Source: Bacteroidales bacterium (lineage in GTDB: Bacteria > Bacteroidota > Bacteroidia > Bacteroidales > F082). From it: a stretch of 64,000 bases of DNA. Below the pieces are notes generated by a model. The model made no database searches and had not been told where the DNA came from. It saw only the letters and a list, made by a program, of their open reading frames with translations. The position numbers and the translations under genes are program-made. The stretch spans positions 1 to 64,000 of the forward strand of contig JACFNF010000002.1 in the NCBI GenBank assembly GCA_019454985.1, in the 5' to 3' direction. Below are positions 45,706 through 54,843 of the stretch, in pieces. The number at the start of each line of letters is the position of its first letter. Position 1 is the stretch's first letter.

Positions 45706-47331
45706 ATGGAAAAATTATTGTTGCTTGGAGATGAGGCGATTGCACAAGCGGCCATTGATGCCGGTCTTTCAGGTATTTATGCCTATCCCGGCACTCCATC
45801 TACCGAAATCATGGAATATATTCAGGCATCACCTGAAGCCAAAGAACTCAACATCCGTTCACTCTGGTCGGCCAACGAAAAAACGGCCATGGAAGCAGCT
45901 CTGGGTATGTCGTATGCCGGCAAACGCGCCATGGTATGTATGAAGCATGTGGGGCTGAATGTGGCTGCCGATGCATTTATCAACTCGGCTATCACTGGAG
46001 CAAACGGCGGCCTGATCGTGGTTTCGGCCGACGACCCATCCATGCACTCCTCACAAAATGAGCAGGATAGCCGTTTTTATGGGAAGTTTGCCTTGATCCC
46101 TGTACTTGAGCCGTCCAATCAGCAGGAAGCTTATGACATGGTTCATTACGGCTTTCAGATATCTGAACAGATGCGGGTGCCGGTCATGCTTCGCATCACC
46201 ACCCGTCTTGCACATTCGCGCACCGGTATCGCCCGCCGTCCGGTGCGTACCCAAAATAAGATGAGCCTCCCTTCAAATCTTAAACAGTTTATCCTGCTGC
46301 CTGCCATCGCCCGCAAACAATATCGTGAGCTGCTTGGCAAACAGGAACATTTGGAAATGCTTTCGGCTGATTCGGGTTTTAACCAGTTTTTTGATTATCC
46401 GGAAAACCGTAAGCTTGGAATCATTGCCTGTGGTTTGGCCTATAATTATTTGATTGAGAATTTCGAAGGCCACAAGGTTACACATCCGGTGCTGAAAGTT
46501 GGTCAGTACCCTGTCATGCCGGCAATGGTAAACGAGCTTTACGAAAAATGTGACGAAATTTTGGTGCTTGAGGATGGCTACCCGATTATTGAAGAATTGA
46601 TTCGTGGAATGCTCAACAAGGGGAAAAAGGTGATGGGACGCCTCGACGGAACCCTTCCGCGCGATGGTGAACTTAACCCGGTCATTGTGGCAAAGGCACT
46701 TGGTATTGAAGTCACACCTGGTAACAGCGTGCCGGCCATCGTCAAAAACAGGCCACCGCGGCTATGCGATGGTTGCGGCCATAATGATGCTTTTCTGGCG
46801 CTCAACGAGGCGTTGCACGACTATAGCCGTGGACGTGTATTCAGTGATATTGGTTGCTATACCCTGAGCGCTCTCGAACCCCTTGAAGCCATCAATAGCT
46901 GTGTTGATATGGGAGCCTCAATCACAATGGCAATGGGAGCCGCCGATGCGGGCTTAGTCCCGGCAGTGGCAGCTATCGGCGATTCTACTTTTACCCATTC
47001 GGGAATGACCAGTCTGCTCGACGCCATCAACAACAACGCACCCATCACCGTGCTGATTCTCGATAACTCCACAACAGGCATGACCGGAGGACAAACCTCT
47101 TCGGCTTATGGCAAAATTGAAGCCATATGCAAAGGATTGGGCGTGAGTGAAGAACATATCCACGTGATCAAACCCATGCCCAAATATCACGACGAGAACG
47201 TGGATATCCTGCGGAAAGAGCTTGCTTATCAAGGAGTTTCGGTGATCATTCCACGCCGTGAATGTATCCAGACACTTGGTCGTAAACTAAGGCAAAAAGC
47301 AAAGGCAAAAGAAATGGAAGTACAGAATTAA
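45706..47331 (+). CDS. iorA: Indolepyruvate:ferredoxin oxidoreductase alpha subunit, lacking the ferredoxin domain
   Basis: A TPP enzyme that oxidises aryl pyruvates from aromatic amino acids to aryl-acyl-CoA. The N-terminal pyrimidine domain has YAYPGTPSTEIMEY, and the thiamine domain has GDSTFTHSGMTS...ILDNSTTGMTGGQ near 430-470 and RLCDGCGHNDAF before it. Canonical archaeal IorA (about 600-650 residues) ends in an 8Fe-8S ferredoxin domain. This 541-residue chain ends in a short basic tail with no CxxCxxC motifs, so electrons must leave through another protein. It is followed by iorB after 21 bases. Confidence 0.92.
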   Translation: MEKLLLLGDEAIAQAAIDAGLSGIYAYPGTPSTEIMEYIQASPEAKELNIRSLWSANEKTAMEAALGMSYAGKRAMVCMKHVGLNVAADAFINSAITGANGGLIVVSADDPSMHSSQNEQDSRFYGKFALIPVLEPSNQQEAYDMVHYGFQISEQMRVPVMLRITTRLAHSRTGIARRPVRTQNKMSLPSNLKQFILLPAIARKQYRELLGKQEHLEMLSADSGFNQFFDYPENRKLGIIACGLAYNYLIENFEGHKVTHPVLKVGQYPVMPAMVNELYEKCDEILVLEDGYPIIEELIRGMLNKGKKVMGRLDGTLPRDGELNPVIVAKALGIEVTPGNSVPAIVKNRPPRLCDGCGHNDAFLALNEALHDYSRGRVFSDIGCYTLSALEPLEAINSCVDMGASITMAMGAADAGLVPAVAAIGDSTFTHSGMTSLLDAINNNAPITVLILDNSTTGMTGGQTSSAYGKIEAICKGLGVSEEHIHVIKPMPKYHDENVDILRKELAYQGVSVIIPRRECIQTLGRKLRQKAKAKEMEVQN

Positions 47332-47352
47332 CTTTTAATATCCGAATCATTC

Positions 47353-47934
47353 ATGAAAAAAGATATCATTTTAGCAGGCGTTGGCGGACAGGGAATCCTC
47401 AGCATCGCTGCTTGTATCGGCATGGCTGCCCTCGACGAAGGCCTTCACCTGAAACAAGCCGAAGTTCATGGAATGAGCCAGAGGGGCGGTGCTGTGCAGT
47501 CGCATTTGCGGCTCTCGTCCGACCCAATTGCCTCCGACCTGATTCCTGAAGGAAGCGCCGACCTGATTATTTCGGTCGAGCCAATGGAATCTTTGCGCTA
47601 TTTGCCCATGCTTAGCCGGTCGGGTTGGATCATCACAAGCATCAATCCGTTTATCAATATTCCGTCTTATCCCGTCATTGAGCTCGTCCTGAAAGAAATC
47701 TGGAACCAGCCGCATTATATCACCATTGATGCCGATGCCATTGCAAAGGAATCTGGTAGCGTGAAAGCAGCCAATATGGTCATCCTTGGGGCGGCTGCCC
47801 CATTGCTCGGACTTAAACCTTCGTCGGTGGAGAAAGCTGTTGAAAACCTCTTTGCGTCCAAAGGAAAAGATGTTGTTTCGCTGAATATCAAGGCGTTGAA
47901 CGAGGGAAGATCCTATGCTTTAAAGCATCTCTAA
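47353..47934 (+). CDS. iorB: Indolepyruvate:ferredoxin oxidoreductase beta subunit
   Basis: A 193-residue gamma-type subunit that completes the enzyme on the CoA side. It starts with IILAGVGGQGILSIA and has EVHGMSQRGGAVQSHLRL, hallmarks of IorB. Length and position after iorA are normal. The operon ends at a strong terminator. Confidence 0.95.
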   Translation: MKKDIILAGVGGQGILSIAACIGMAALDEGLHLKQAEVHGMSQRGGAVQSHLRLSSDPIASDLIPEGSADLIISVEPMESLRYLPMLSRSGWIITSINPFINIPSYPVIELVLKEIWNQPHYITIDADAIAKESGSVKAANMVILGAAAPLLGLKPSSVEKAVENLFASKGKDVVSLNIKALNEGRSYALKHL

Positions 47935-47950
47935 TACAACGAACGAAATG

Positions 47951-47976
47951 AAAAGACCCGTCAGGGTCTTTTTTTT
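47951..47976 (+). terminator. Terminator of iorAB
   Basis: AAAGACCC, loop GTCA, GGGTC followed by a long T-run. Confidence 0.85.
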
Positions 47977-48018
47977 GCAATTCATTTTTCAAAACAAAAT
48001 CAATTTGAATGATTTTAT

Positions 48019-48026
48019 TATTTTTG
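48019..48026 (+). promoter_or_regulatory. Putative -7 element for the M23 lipoprotein gene
   Basis: TATTTTTG, 59 bases before the ATG at 48086. Confidence 0.4.
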
Positions 48027-48085
48027 CCTGAAAGCTTGTTTTTTATTAAGAGAAAAGGCGGTTTGCCTTCCGAAACCACTTGACC

Positions 48086-49378
48086 ATGAGTATCAGATGT
48101 CTTTTTGCCGCCCTCAGGCGATTTTTTCTCATTATTTTGCTGCTGCCTTTTTTACTAACTTCCTGCAACTCGCGTCAGACACAGGAGACAGTGACTGAAG
48201 CTCCAAAACCCGAACCAAGATACTTATTTGATATTCAGATAGATTCGCTTGAGGTGATTCAAAAAAGTGTCGGAAAGAATCAGTTTCTGACTGATATTTT
48301 GATGCAATACAATGTGGACTATCCTACCATAGAACATCTTGTTAAAAATTTCAAACACACCTTTGATGTGCGCCGCCTGAAAGCCGGTAACAACTATTTC
48401 GTGATGCTGGGCAACGATTCGTTGCGCAGTCCGAAATATTTTGTGTATGAGATTAATCCGGCTGATTATGTGGTATATAGCCTTAGCGATTCGCTTTTTG
48501 TTTACCGTGGCTCGAAGCAGGTTGAAACCAAAATGGAGTCGGCTCATGGCATGATTACTTCTTCGCTTTGGAACGCAATGGTGGGAAATGGTTACGATGC
48601 CGATCTGGCCATCAAGATGAGTGATGTATATGCCTGGACGATTGATTTTTTTGGGATTCAGAAAAACGACCGTTTTGAGGTGATTTACGAACGGAAATAT
48701 ATTGAGGATAAACCTGTTGGCATTGGCCGGATTATTTCGGCGCGCTTTAATCATAATTCCAAGGATTTTTTTGCGTTTTACTTCGAACAGGATGGAAAGG
48801 GCGACTATTTTGATGAGACCGGCCAAAGTCTTCAACGGGCTTTTTTAAAAGCGCCTTTAAAATATAGCCGCATCAGCAGCCATTTCAGCAATAGCCGTTT
48901 TCATCCTGTGTTGAAATACGCCCGTCCGCACCATGGGGTTGATTATGCAGCTCCGGCCGGCACTCCGGTTTATGCCATCGGACAGGGAACTGTTACCCGC
49001 AAAGGGTTTCAAGGTGGTGGTGCCGGTAACTTTTTGTATATCAAACATAATAGCACTTATACTACTGCGTATATGCACTTGCAGAAATTTGCACCCGGAA
49101 TCCGTGAAGGCGTTCGGGTACAGCAAGGCGAGCTTATCGGTTATGTGGGAAGTACTGGTTTAGCCACCGGTCCGCATTTAGATTTTCGGTTTTTTAAAAA
49201 TAATCAACCCGTCAATCCGCTCACAGTGGAATCGCCGCCTGCAAAACCTGTGGAGCCGAAGTATCAGCAAGCTTATCAGATTCTGGTTGATGTGCGTACA
49301 AAAGAACTACACAACCTTATCGAAACCATTAACTTGGCCATGGAACAAAGCCAGCCTGCTACAAAACTTGATATGTAA
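48086..49378 (+). CDS. M23 family (LytM-like) peptidase lipoprotein
   Basis: A 430-residue envelope protein with a lipobox LLTSC (Cys27). Residues ~50-230 form a LysM-less N-terminal region like other Bacteroidota M23 proteins. The M23 domain (~250-385) starts SSHFSNSRFHPVLKYARPHH. The zinc ligands His282 and Asp286 are intact in HHGVD, but the terminal HxH motif reads His364-Leu-Asp366, so the usual third zinc ligand is Asp. It may still bind zinc with Asp or act as a non-hydrolytic activator like EnvC/NlpD. The real start is ATG 48086, two codons after a TTG. Confidence 0.88.
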   Translation: MSIRCLFAALRRFFLIILLLPFLLTSCNSRQTQETVTEAPKPEPRYLFDIQIDSLEVIQKSVGKNQFLTDILMQYNVDYPTIEHLVKNFKHTFDVRRLKAGNNYFVMLGNDSLRSPKYFVYEINPADYVVYSLSDSLFVYRGSKQVETKMESAHGMITSSLWNAMVGNGYDADLAIKMSDVYAWTIDFFGIQKNDRFEVIYERKYIEDKPVGIGRIISARFNHNSKDFFAFYFEQDGKGDYFDETGQSLQRAFLKAPLKYSRISSHFSNSRFHPVLKYARPHHGVDYAAPAGTPVYAIGQGTVTRKGFQGGGAGNFLYIKHNSTYTTAYMHLQKFAPGIREGVRVQQGELIGYVGSTGLATGPHLDFRFFKNNQPVNPLTVESPPAKPVEPKYQQAYQILVDVRTKELHNLIETINLAMEQSQPATKLDM

Positions 49379-49395
49379 ATTGAACTCTTTTTCAA

Positions 49396-49433
49396 CAAAA
49401 AAAAAGCCTTCCCGACAAGAAGGCTTTTTTTAT
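49396..49433. terminator. Bidirectional terminator between the M23 gene and gapA
   Basis: AAAAAAGCCTT, nine-base loop, AAGGCTTTTTT, A-run and T-run flanks, between convergent genes. Confidence 0.85.
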
Positions 49434-49451
49434 GGTTTTTGCGCGATTGGC

Positions 49452-50459
49452 TTAGAATTTGAATTTTTCAACTAAGTCAACAACCCTGCATGAATATCCC
49501 CATTCGTTGTCGTACCAGGCCAGCACTTTCACGGTTTTGCCCATGACCATTGTTGATTTGGCATCGAAAATCGAGGAGTGGGGGTTGTGGATGATGTCAA
49601 CCGAAACAATCTCATCTTCAGTATATTCCAAGATGCCTTTCATGGGACCTTCGGCAGCTTCTTTCATGGCGGCGTTGATGTCGTTCTTGGTGGCTTCGGT
49701 TTTCAGGTTTACCACTAAGTCAACGAGCGAACCGGTTGGTGTGGGAACACGAACGGCCAATCCGTCCAATTTGCCACTCAGCTCGGGAATCACCAATCCG
49801 ATGGCTTTGGCGGCGCCGGTAGAGGTGGGGATTTGCGATAAAGCGGCCGAGCGGGCACGGCGAAGGTCTTCGTGAGGTGCATCCAGAATAATCTGGTCGT
49901 TGGTGTAGGAGTGGATGGTGGTCATCATCCCGTTTTCGATGCCGAAACGGTCGTTCAATACCTTGGCCACAGGAGCTAAGCAGTTGGTGGTGCAACTGGC
50001 ATTCGATACGCACTGATCGCTGTCTTTCAGGTCGTTGTCGTTCACGCCAATCACAATGGTGGCGTCAATCTGGTCTTTCGACGGTACGCAAAGGATCACT
50101 TTTTTGGCGCCGTTTTTCAGGTGGTCGCCATAACCGCCTTTGGTGCTTTCTTTGGAGCGGAAAACGCCTGTACATTCGATGACAACATCGGGTGTGACAG
50201 CCCATTTGATGTTGATCGGGCTGCGTTCGGCGGTCACCGGTATTCGTTTACCGTTGACGGTGATGGAATTCTCGTCATAAGTTACTGTACCGTTCAGCTT
50301 ACCCTGAGTGGAGTCGTATTTGAGCAGGTGCGACAATACTTTGGTGCTGGTGAGGTCGTTGATACCAACAATCTCGATGTTGCTGCGTTCGGCAGCAATT
50401 TTAAATACGTTTCTGCCAATACGGCCAAATCCGTTGATAGCAATTTTAATCTTTGACAT
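49452..50459 (-). CDS. gapA: Glyceraldehyde-3-phosphate dehydrogenase, type I
   Basis: The 335-residue glycolytic/gluconeogenic enzyme has the NAD fold INGFGRIGRNVFK, the catalytic Cys156 in SNASCTTNCLAPV, the histidine segment TTIHSYTNDQ, and GAAKAIGLVIPEL near the C-terminal half. The Asp at the end of strand 2 (GINDLTS) favours NAD. It is monocistronic and divergent from the PPDK-like gene, with which it shares a 112-base intergenic region. Confidence 0.97.
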   Translation of the reverse strand: MSKIKIAINGFGRIGRNVFKIAAERSNIEIVGINDLTSTKVLSHLLKYDSTQGKLNGTVTYDENSITVNGKRIPVTAERSPINIKWAVTPDVVIECTGVFRSKESTKGGYGDHLKNGAKKVILCVPSKDQIDATIVIGVNDNDLKDSDQCVSNASCTTNCLAPVAKVLNDRFGIENGMMTTIHSYTNDQIILDAPHEDLRRARSAALSQIPTSTGAAKAIGLVIPELSGKLDGLAVRVPTPTGSLVDLVVNLKTEATKNDINAAMKEAAEGPMKGILEYTEDEIVSVDIIHNPHSSIFDAKSTMVMGKTVKVLAWYDNEWGYSCRVVDLVEKFKF

Positions 50460-50531
50460 AATGCGATTGTTTGAAATGTTGTTTGAAACGTGGTTCTATC
50501 TATATTCTCTGTAAATTTACGCTCAAAATTA

Positions 50532-50539
50532 CAAAAATA
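50532..50539 (-). promoter_or_regulatory. Putative -7 element for gapA
   Basis: Minus-strand TATTTTTG, 72 bases before the ATG. It lies in the region shared with the divergent PPDK-like gene, for which I found no clear promoter. Confidence 0.45.
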
Positions 50540-50571
50540 TAAGCCAACATTGCCTACTTAAAATACAACGC

Positions 50572-53500
50572 ATGAATCAGGAATTTGTTTCAAAAGCGCT
50601 TGAAGCTAATCTTGCAGAAACCAGATACAGAGATATTTACATACCAGAAGAACATCAAAGCTTCATCCGGTTGGCCGAGGGTTATTTTGGTATTCGAAAA
50701 CGTGCAAACGATTGCATCACGGAGTATCATCATCCGCTTTCGAACCGGAGGTTTGTTGTGGAAGAGCTTCGTGAAATTTTTATCACCGATTTGTGGTTCT
50801 ACACCCGTGACGAAATTCCTGCCGATGCACTGTCTGTCCCACTGCAGATGTTTTCAAAATTGCTTGCCGAAAAACTCAACACCGAATTGGTGACCATGAG
50901 TGTGCGTACCATCTTGGAATTTGTGAGCCTTGTGGCAGCAAACAAGCCCCATCATCAGGGGTTGATCCCTCAGGCGCTTGAAATTTTGGAACAAAACCTC
51001 GATGCAAATTACCATGCCTATCTGCTCTCGACAAAATATTTTGCACGCTATCTCGACAAAGTCAGCGATTTGCCTTCGGCCGCCGACATTTCCCGACGGC
51101 TTTCGGCAAAAGTGTTCAATGGATGTTATTCGTTTTGGGAACAATCGTCAGAGATTGATGCGTGGCTGAGGCAAAACCCCCAACTCACAGAGTATGAAGC
51201 AACAGCATTGCAAAACCATCTGGGTAAGCCTTATTTTGACGGATTGCGGCAACAGCTTGCCGTGGCTTCTAAAAAACCGGCGTTTCCATCCGGACTTCCG
51301 GTATATGAGGACATTGCCGAACGCTTTGCGGCATCGGTTGAGATGATCCCGCAGTTTATCAGTAAGTTTCAGTTTGTGTTTTTTCTGCTTCACCTTCAGG
51401 GGATGGAAGTGATCTCGGAACGACTGATATGGTCGCTCGACCGCATGATTCGCCAAACCGTTGACGAGCTTGAGCCTTCGGAGCTTTACGAATTCATCAA
51501 CCTGATTTTCAAGCTTGCCGAGGAGATGAAACAATCACACACTTCGGCCGTACTCGACTTTTTACTGACTTTCGGATTGAAAATTATTGATGTTGACAAA
51601 ACTGAGCAGAAAGAGTTGGTCAACCATTTCGAGAAAAGCCTGATCGCCTTCGGCTTTATCACTCCCGGAACGGTGTTCGTGGACGAAGACTGGCAGTTGA
51701 GCGTAAACGCCAATCACATTAAAAATATCCGGGTTTGGCTGCAACTCATCGAGTCGTCACACTCGGGAATGGAGAAGCTGTTGAGCGCTTTGATCGTCAA
51801 TCTGCGTCTTGGCGGCATTTTCATCAGCGATACCGACCTTTTTCAAAGGGAAATCACCAAAGTGCTGAACTCGAACATTGGGCCTTACTACAAAAAGGTG
51901 AAGCAACTCACACGGATTTTTCCTGTTTATTTTAACGAGATTGGCGCCGAAGGTGAGATTCGCAAAGTGACCACTACGATGGACGAAATCTCGGGCCGTC
52001 AGGACAAATTGGTGCATTTTCTTCGTAAGCAGGTTCACACGGAAAGCAACAACACGCTTATCGGGTTGACATTCAAGATATTCAAGTTTTGGCACGATGG
52101 CGATCTCGAAAAGCTGAAACCTGCGCTGCCCGACAATGTTTACAGCTCCATCAATCTGGAAAGCGAGTGGTTTGCTCCAATTCATGGAATGGTCAACGAG
52201 CTTTGCAGCCTCAACCAGTCCGATCCCGAAGGGCTGCTAATGCTATCGCAAAAAGAGTTTGACCAGCTGCTTAATCGCCTCAAAATCAGCAATCAGCGCG
52301 ATATGGAGCGGCTTCACGACATCCATAGCCTTTACGCTCATCTGCGCGAGAAGTATTCGTTCGAATCGGTAAATATTATTCAGTTGCTTCAACGTTATCC
52401 GTTTATTGCCGAGAAAGAAATTGAGCAACTCAGGAAAGCCTTGGATGCCAATGATTACAAGCGTTCGCTCAGGCTCATTTACGCCTTTATGGCCAAACTC
52501 CGAACCATTATCTTCAATCCGGAAGAAAGCGAGGGTTGGGAAAATATTTATCACAAACGCCATATTGCCATTGGTATCCCTTCGATGTATGGCGTTTATC
52601 GCGAAAACAAGTTTGAGGCTTTGGGGCTCACCTTCCGTTTGGAAAAAGTGGCCACCCGCCTGATGGAAAAAGTAGTCGGAAATATCAATCTCGACTATAT
52701 TTCGGCCACCACGCTTGAGGAAATCTATCAGATTCTTGATTATTTCCGCGAAGGACTCGAGCTTGACGGGATTACAAATCAGGGCTTTAACTCTAATTTG
52801 CAGATGCTCCGCTACAGCCTTACCTCACGAAGCTTTTCGTTCGACCAGTATATCAATATTTTCCAATTTATTGCTCAGGATATACGCCGGATCATCATTA
52901 AACATTTTTTGAAATCATACGAATATCCGCTCAAAGTAGTGGTTCCGCAGCTTTTCGATCCCGAAAACCGCTTGAGCGAAAAAGAACAAAACCAGTTGCT
53001 GGCCCGGAAATCGGAGGAGTTTCACCGCGATGTGATTGCCGAAGCCTTTTTAGTTCAGCCTTTGGATAACTTCATTTCAAGAATCCTGTTTTCACTTGGC
53101 AACATGGCCGATAAGCTCGACCCAAGCCTCATCAACGACATTATGACCTATAACAAAGAAATGGTGATCAGCCCGTTTGATGAGCAAACTCCAAAAATGG
53201 ACAATCAGGTTTTTCTGGGCAGCAAGGCTTACCATCTGAAAAATCTTTATCTGAAAGGTTTCCCCGTGCCGCCGGGCTTTGTCATCACTTCGGAAGTTTT
53301 CCGGCGCAACAACACCATTATGGCGCTCAAAGAGCTTCGCAAAGAGTTACACGAGTTGGTAAGATGGCATATTGGCCGGCTTGAGAGGCTGACGGGCAGA
53401 AAGTTTGGCGACCCCAACAACCCCTTGCTGTTTTCGGTACGATCAGGCACGGCCATTTCCATGCCGGGCGCTATGGATACTATCCTCAATGTGGGGCTTA

Positions 53501-54693
53501 ACGAAAAAATCGTAGAATACTATGCAGCCAAAAGCGAACATTGCTGGGGCGTATGGGATTCCTATCGCCGTCTTTTACAAAGCTGGGGAATGGCTCACGG
53601 CATCGAACGCGACGTTTTTGACCAGGTAATGTCGCACTTCAAAGAAAAACATCGGATTGGAATTAAGGCCGATTTTCAGGCAGTGAATATGCGCGAGATT
53701 GCATTGGCCTACCGTGATGTCTTAGTGAAGAATCAGGTGGATTTGGAACAAGACCTCTTTATGCAATTGATCACAACGATCAACATAGTGTTTGACAGTT
53801 GGTCGTCCGAACGGGCTTATGTGTATCGTAAACACTTGCAGATCAGCGATAACTGGGGTACAGCTGTGATTGTACAGCAAATGATTTTCGGCAACCTGAA
53901 CGAAAATAGCGGAACCGGTGTAGTATTTACTCAAAATCCGAAACGTGAACGACCCGGCGTGCATCTTTATGGCGATTTCAATATCAAAAGCCAGGGCGAA
54001 GATATTGTGGCCGGTTTGGTGAAGCCTTTGCCCGTGAGCGAAACCCAACGCCGCCAGTCGGGTTTGGAGGGTCATTCTTTACAAACCCTTTATCCTTCAA
54101 TCTATAAAAAGTTGTACGATATTGCAGCCGATCTGACTGAAAATCATGGCTATTCGCCTCAGGAAATCGAGTTCACCTTTGAGTCGGATAAACCCGAAGC
54201 CTTGTATATTCTGCAAACCCGCGATCAGGAGTTAGTCATCGGGCAGGAGGGAACGGTTTTTGTCAAGCCACCCGATCAAATGAAACTGCTTGGCCGTGGT
54301 ATCGGTATTGGCGGCGGAGCTATGAACGGATTGGTGGCTTTCGACGAAGACGATATCGAAGCCCTGCGAAACAACCATCCCGAAGCCAACATCATCCTTA
54401 TCAGACCCGATACTGTGCCTGATGATATCGGGATGATCTTTGCCTGCAACGGATTGCTTACCGCACGTGGAGGCGCCACCTCGCATGCCGCTGTTACCGC
54501 TGTAAAACTTGGAAAAACCTGTGTAGTAAACTGCACCAAAATGATGGTGAATGAATTGAAAAAATATTGTGAACTCGAGGGTGCCCGTCTCGTCACCGGC
54601 GATCAGATTGCTATTGACGGAACACTCGGCAATATTTATCAGGGGCATTATCCCATCGAAATGACCGTTCGCGACGAAGGCTATTATTATTGA
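50572..54693 (+). CDS. PPDK-like protein with ATP-grasp and phosphohistidine domains, no PEP/pyruvate barrel
   Basis: A 1373-residue cytoplasmic protein. Residues 1 to about 870 are helical with no domain I recognise; the clearest conserved-looking block is RHIAIGIPSMYGVYR near 665-680. From about 876 it becomes pyruvate phosphate dikinase-like. The nucleotide-binding part has VFLGSKAYHLKNL, GFPVPPGFVIT, LLFSVRSGTAISMPGAMDT, VVFTQNPKRE and LYILQTRDQELV. The swivelling domain has LTARGGATSHAAV with the phospho-acceptor His1305. The chain ends 68 residues later, so the C-terminal PEP/pyruvate-binding TIM barrel is absent. It can presumably phosphorylate its own His with ATP, but the acceptor must be something else. 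It is divergent from gapA. Confidence 0.85.
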   Translation: MNQEFVSKALEANLAETRYRDIYIPEEHQSFIRLAEGYFGIRKRANDCITEYHHPLSNRRFVVEELREIFITDLWFYTRDEIPADALSVPLQMFSKLLAEKLNTELVTMSVRTILEFVSLVAANKPHHQGLIPQALEILEQNLDANYHAYLLSTKYFARYLDKVSDLPSAADISRRLSAKVFNGCYSFWEQSSEIDAWLRQNPQLTEYEATALQNHLGKPYFDGLRQQLAVASKKPAFPSGLPVYEDIAERFAASVEMIPQFISKFQFVFFLLHLQGMEVISERLIWSLDRMIRQTVDELEPSELYEFINLIFKLAEEMKQSHTSAVLDFLLTFGLKIIDVDKTEQKELVNHFEKSLIAFGFITPGTVFVDEDWQLSVNANHIKNIRVWLQLIESSHSGMEKLLSALIVNLRLGGIFISDTDLFQREITKVLNSNIGPYYKKVKQLTRIFPVYFNEIGAEGEIRKVTTTMDEISGRQDKLVHFLRKQVHTESNNTLIGLTFKIFKFWHDGDLEKLKPALPDNVYSSINLESEWFAPIHGMVNELCSLNQSDPEGLLMLSQKEFDQLLNRLKISNQRDMERLHDIHSLYAHLREKYSFESVNIIQLLQRYPFIAEKEIEQLRKALDANDYKRSLRLIYAFMAKLRTIIFNPEESEGWENIYHKRHIAIGIPSMYGVYRENKFEALGLTFRLEKVATRLMEKVVGNINLDYISATTLEEIYQILDYFREGLELDGITNQGFNSNLQMLRYSLTSRSFSFDQYINIFQFIAQDIRRIIIKHFLKSYEYPLKVVVPQLFDPENRLSEKEQNQLLARKSEEFHRDVIAEAFLVQPLDNFISRILFSLGNMADKLDPSLINDIMTYNKEMVISPFDEQTPKMDNQVFLGSKAYHLKNLYLKGFPVPPGFVITSEVFRRNNTIMALKELRKELHELVRWHIGRLERLTGRKFGDPNNPLLFSVRSGTAISMPGAMDTILNVGLNEKIVEYYAAKSEHCWGVWDSYRRLLQSWGMAHGIERDVFDQVMSHFKEKHRIGIKADFQAVNMREIALAYRDVLVKNQVDLEQDLFMQLITTINIVFDSWSSERAYVYRKHLQISDNWGTAVIVQQMIFGNLNENSGTGVVFTQNPKRERPGVHLYGDFNIKSQGEDIVAGLVKPLPVSETQRRQSGLEGHSLQTLYPSIYKKLYDIAADLTENHGYSPQEIEFTFESDKPEALYILQTRDQELVIGQEGTVFVKPPDQMKLLGRGIGIGGGAMNGLVAFDEDDIEALRNNHPEANIILIRPDTVPDDIGMIFACNGLLTARGGATSHAAVTAVKLGKTCVVNCTKMMVNELKKYCELEGARLVTGDQIAIDGTLGNIYQGHYPIEMTVRDEGYYY

Positions 54694-54829
54694 CAGCCGT
54701 AGAACCCCGGCCTTTTCGACTTAAAAGAAACTGAATGAGAAAAGTGCTCACGGGTTAAACCTCAATTTCTGTATCAGAAAATGTGTAAATTTTGATGTTT
54801 TTCAGCGTAAAAATTCAGCTTTTATGTTG

Positions 54830-54837
54830 TAGTTTTG
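54830..54837 (+). promoter_or_regulatory. Putative -7 element for lepA
   Basis: TAGTTTTG ends 6 bases before the ATG at 54844, predicting a near-leaderless mRNA. Confidence 0.45.
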
Positions 54838-54843
54838 CAGCCC

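Noticed and set aside
48224..48835. 203-codon minus-strand open frame in the M23 gene
   Set aside because: Antisense to a lipoprotein gene with clear lipobox and M23 motifs.
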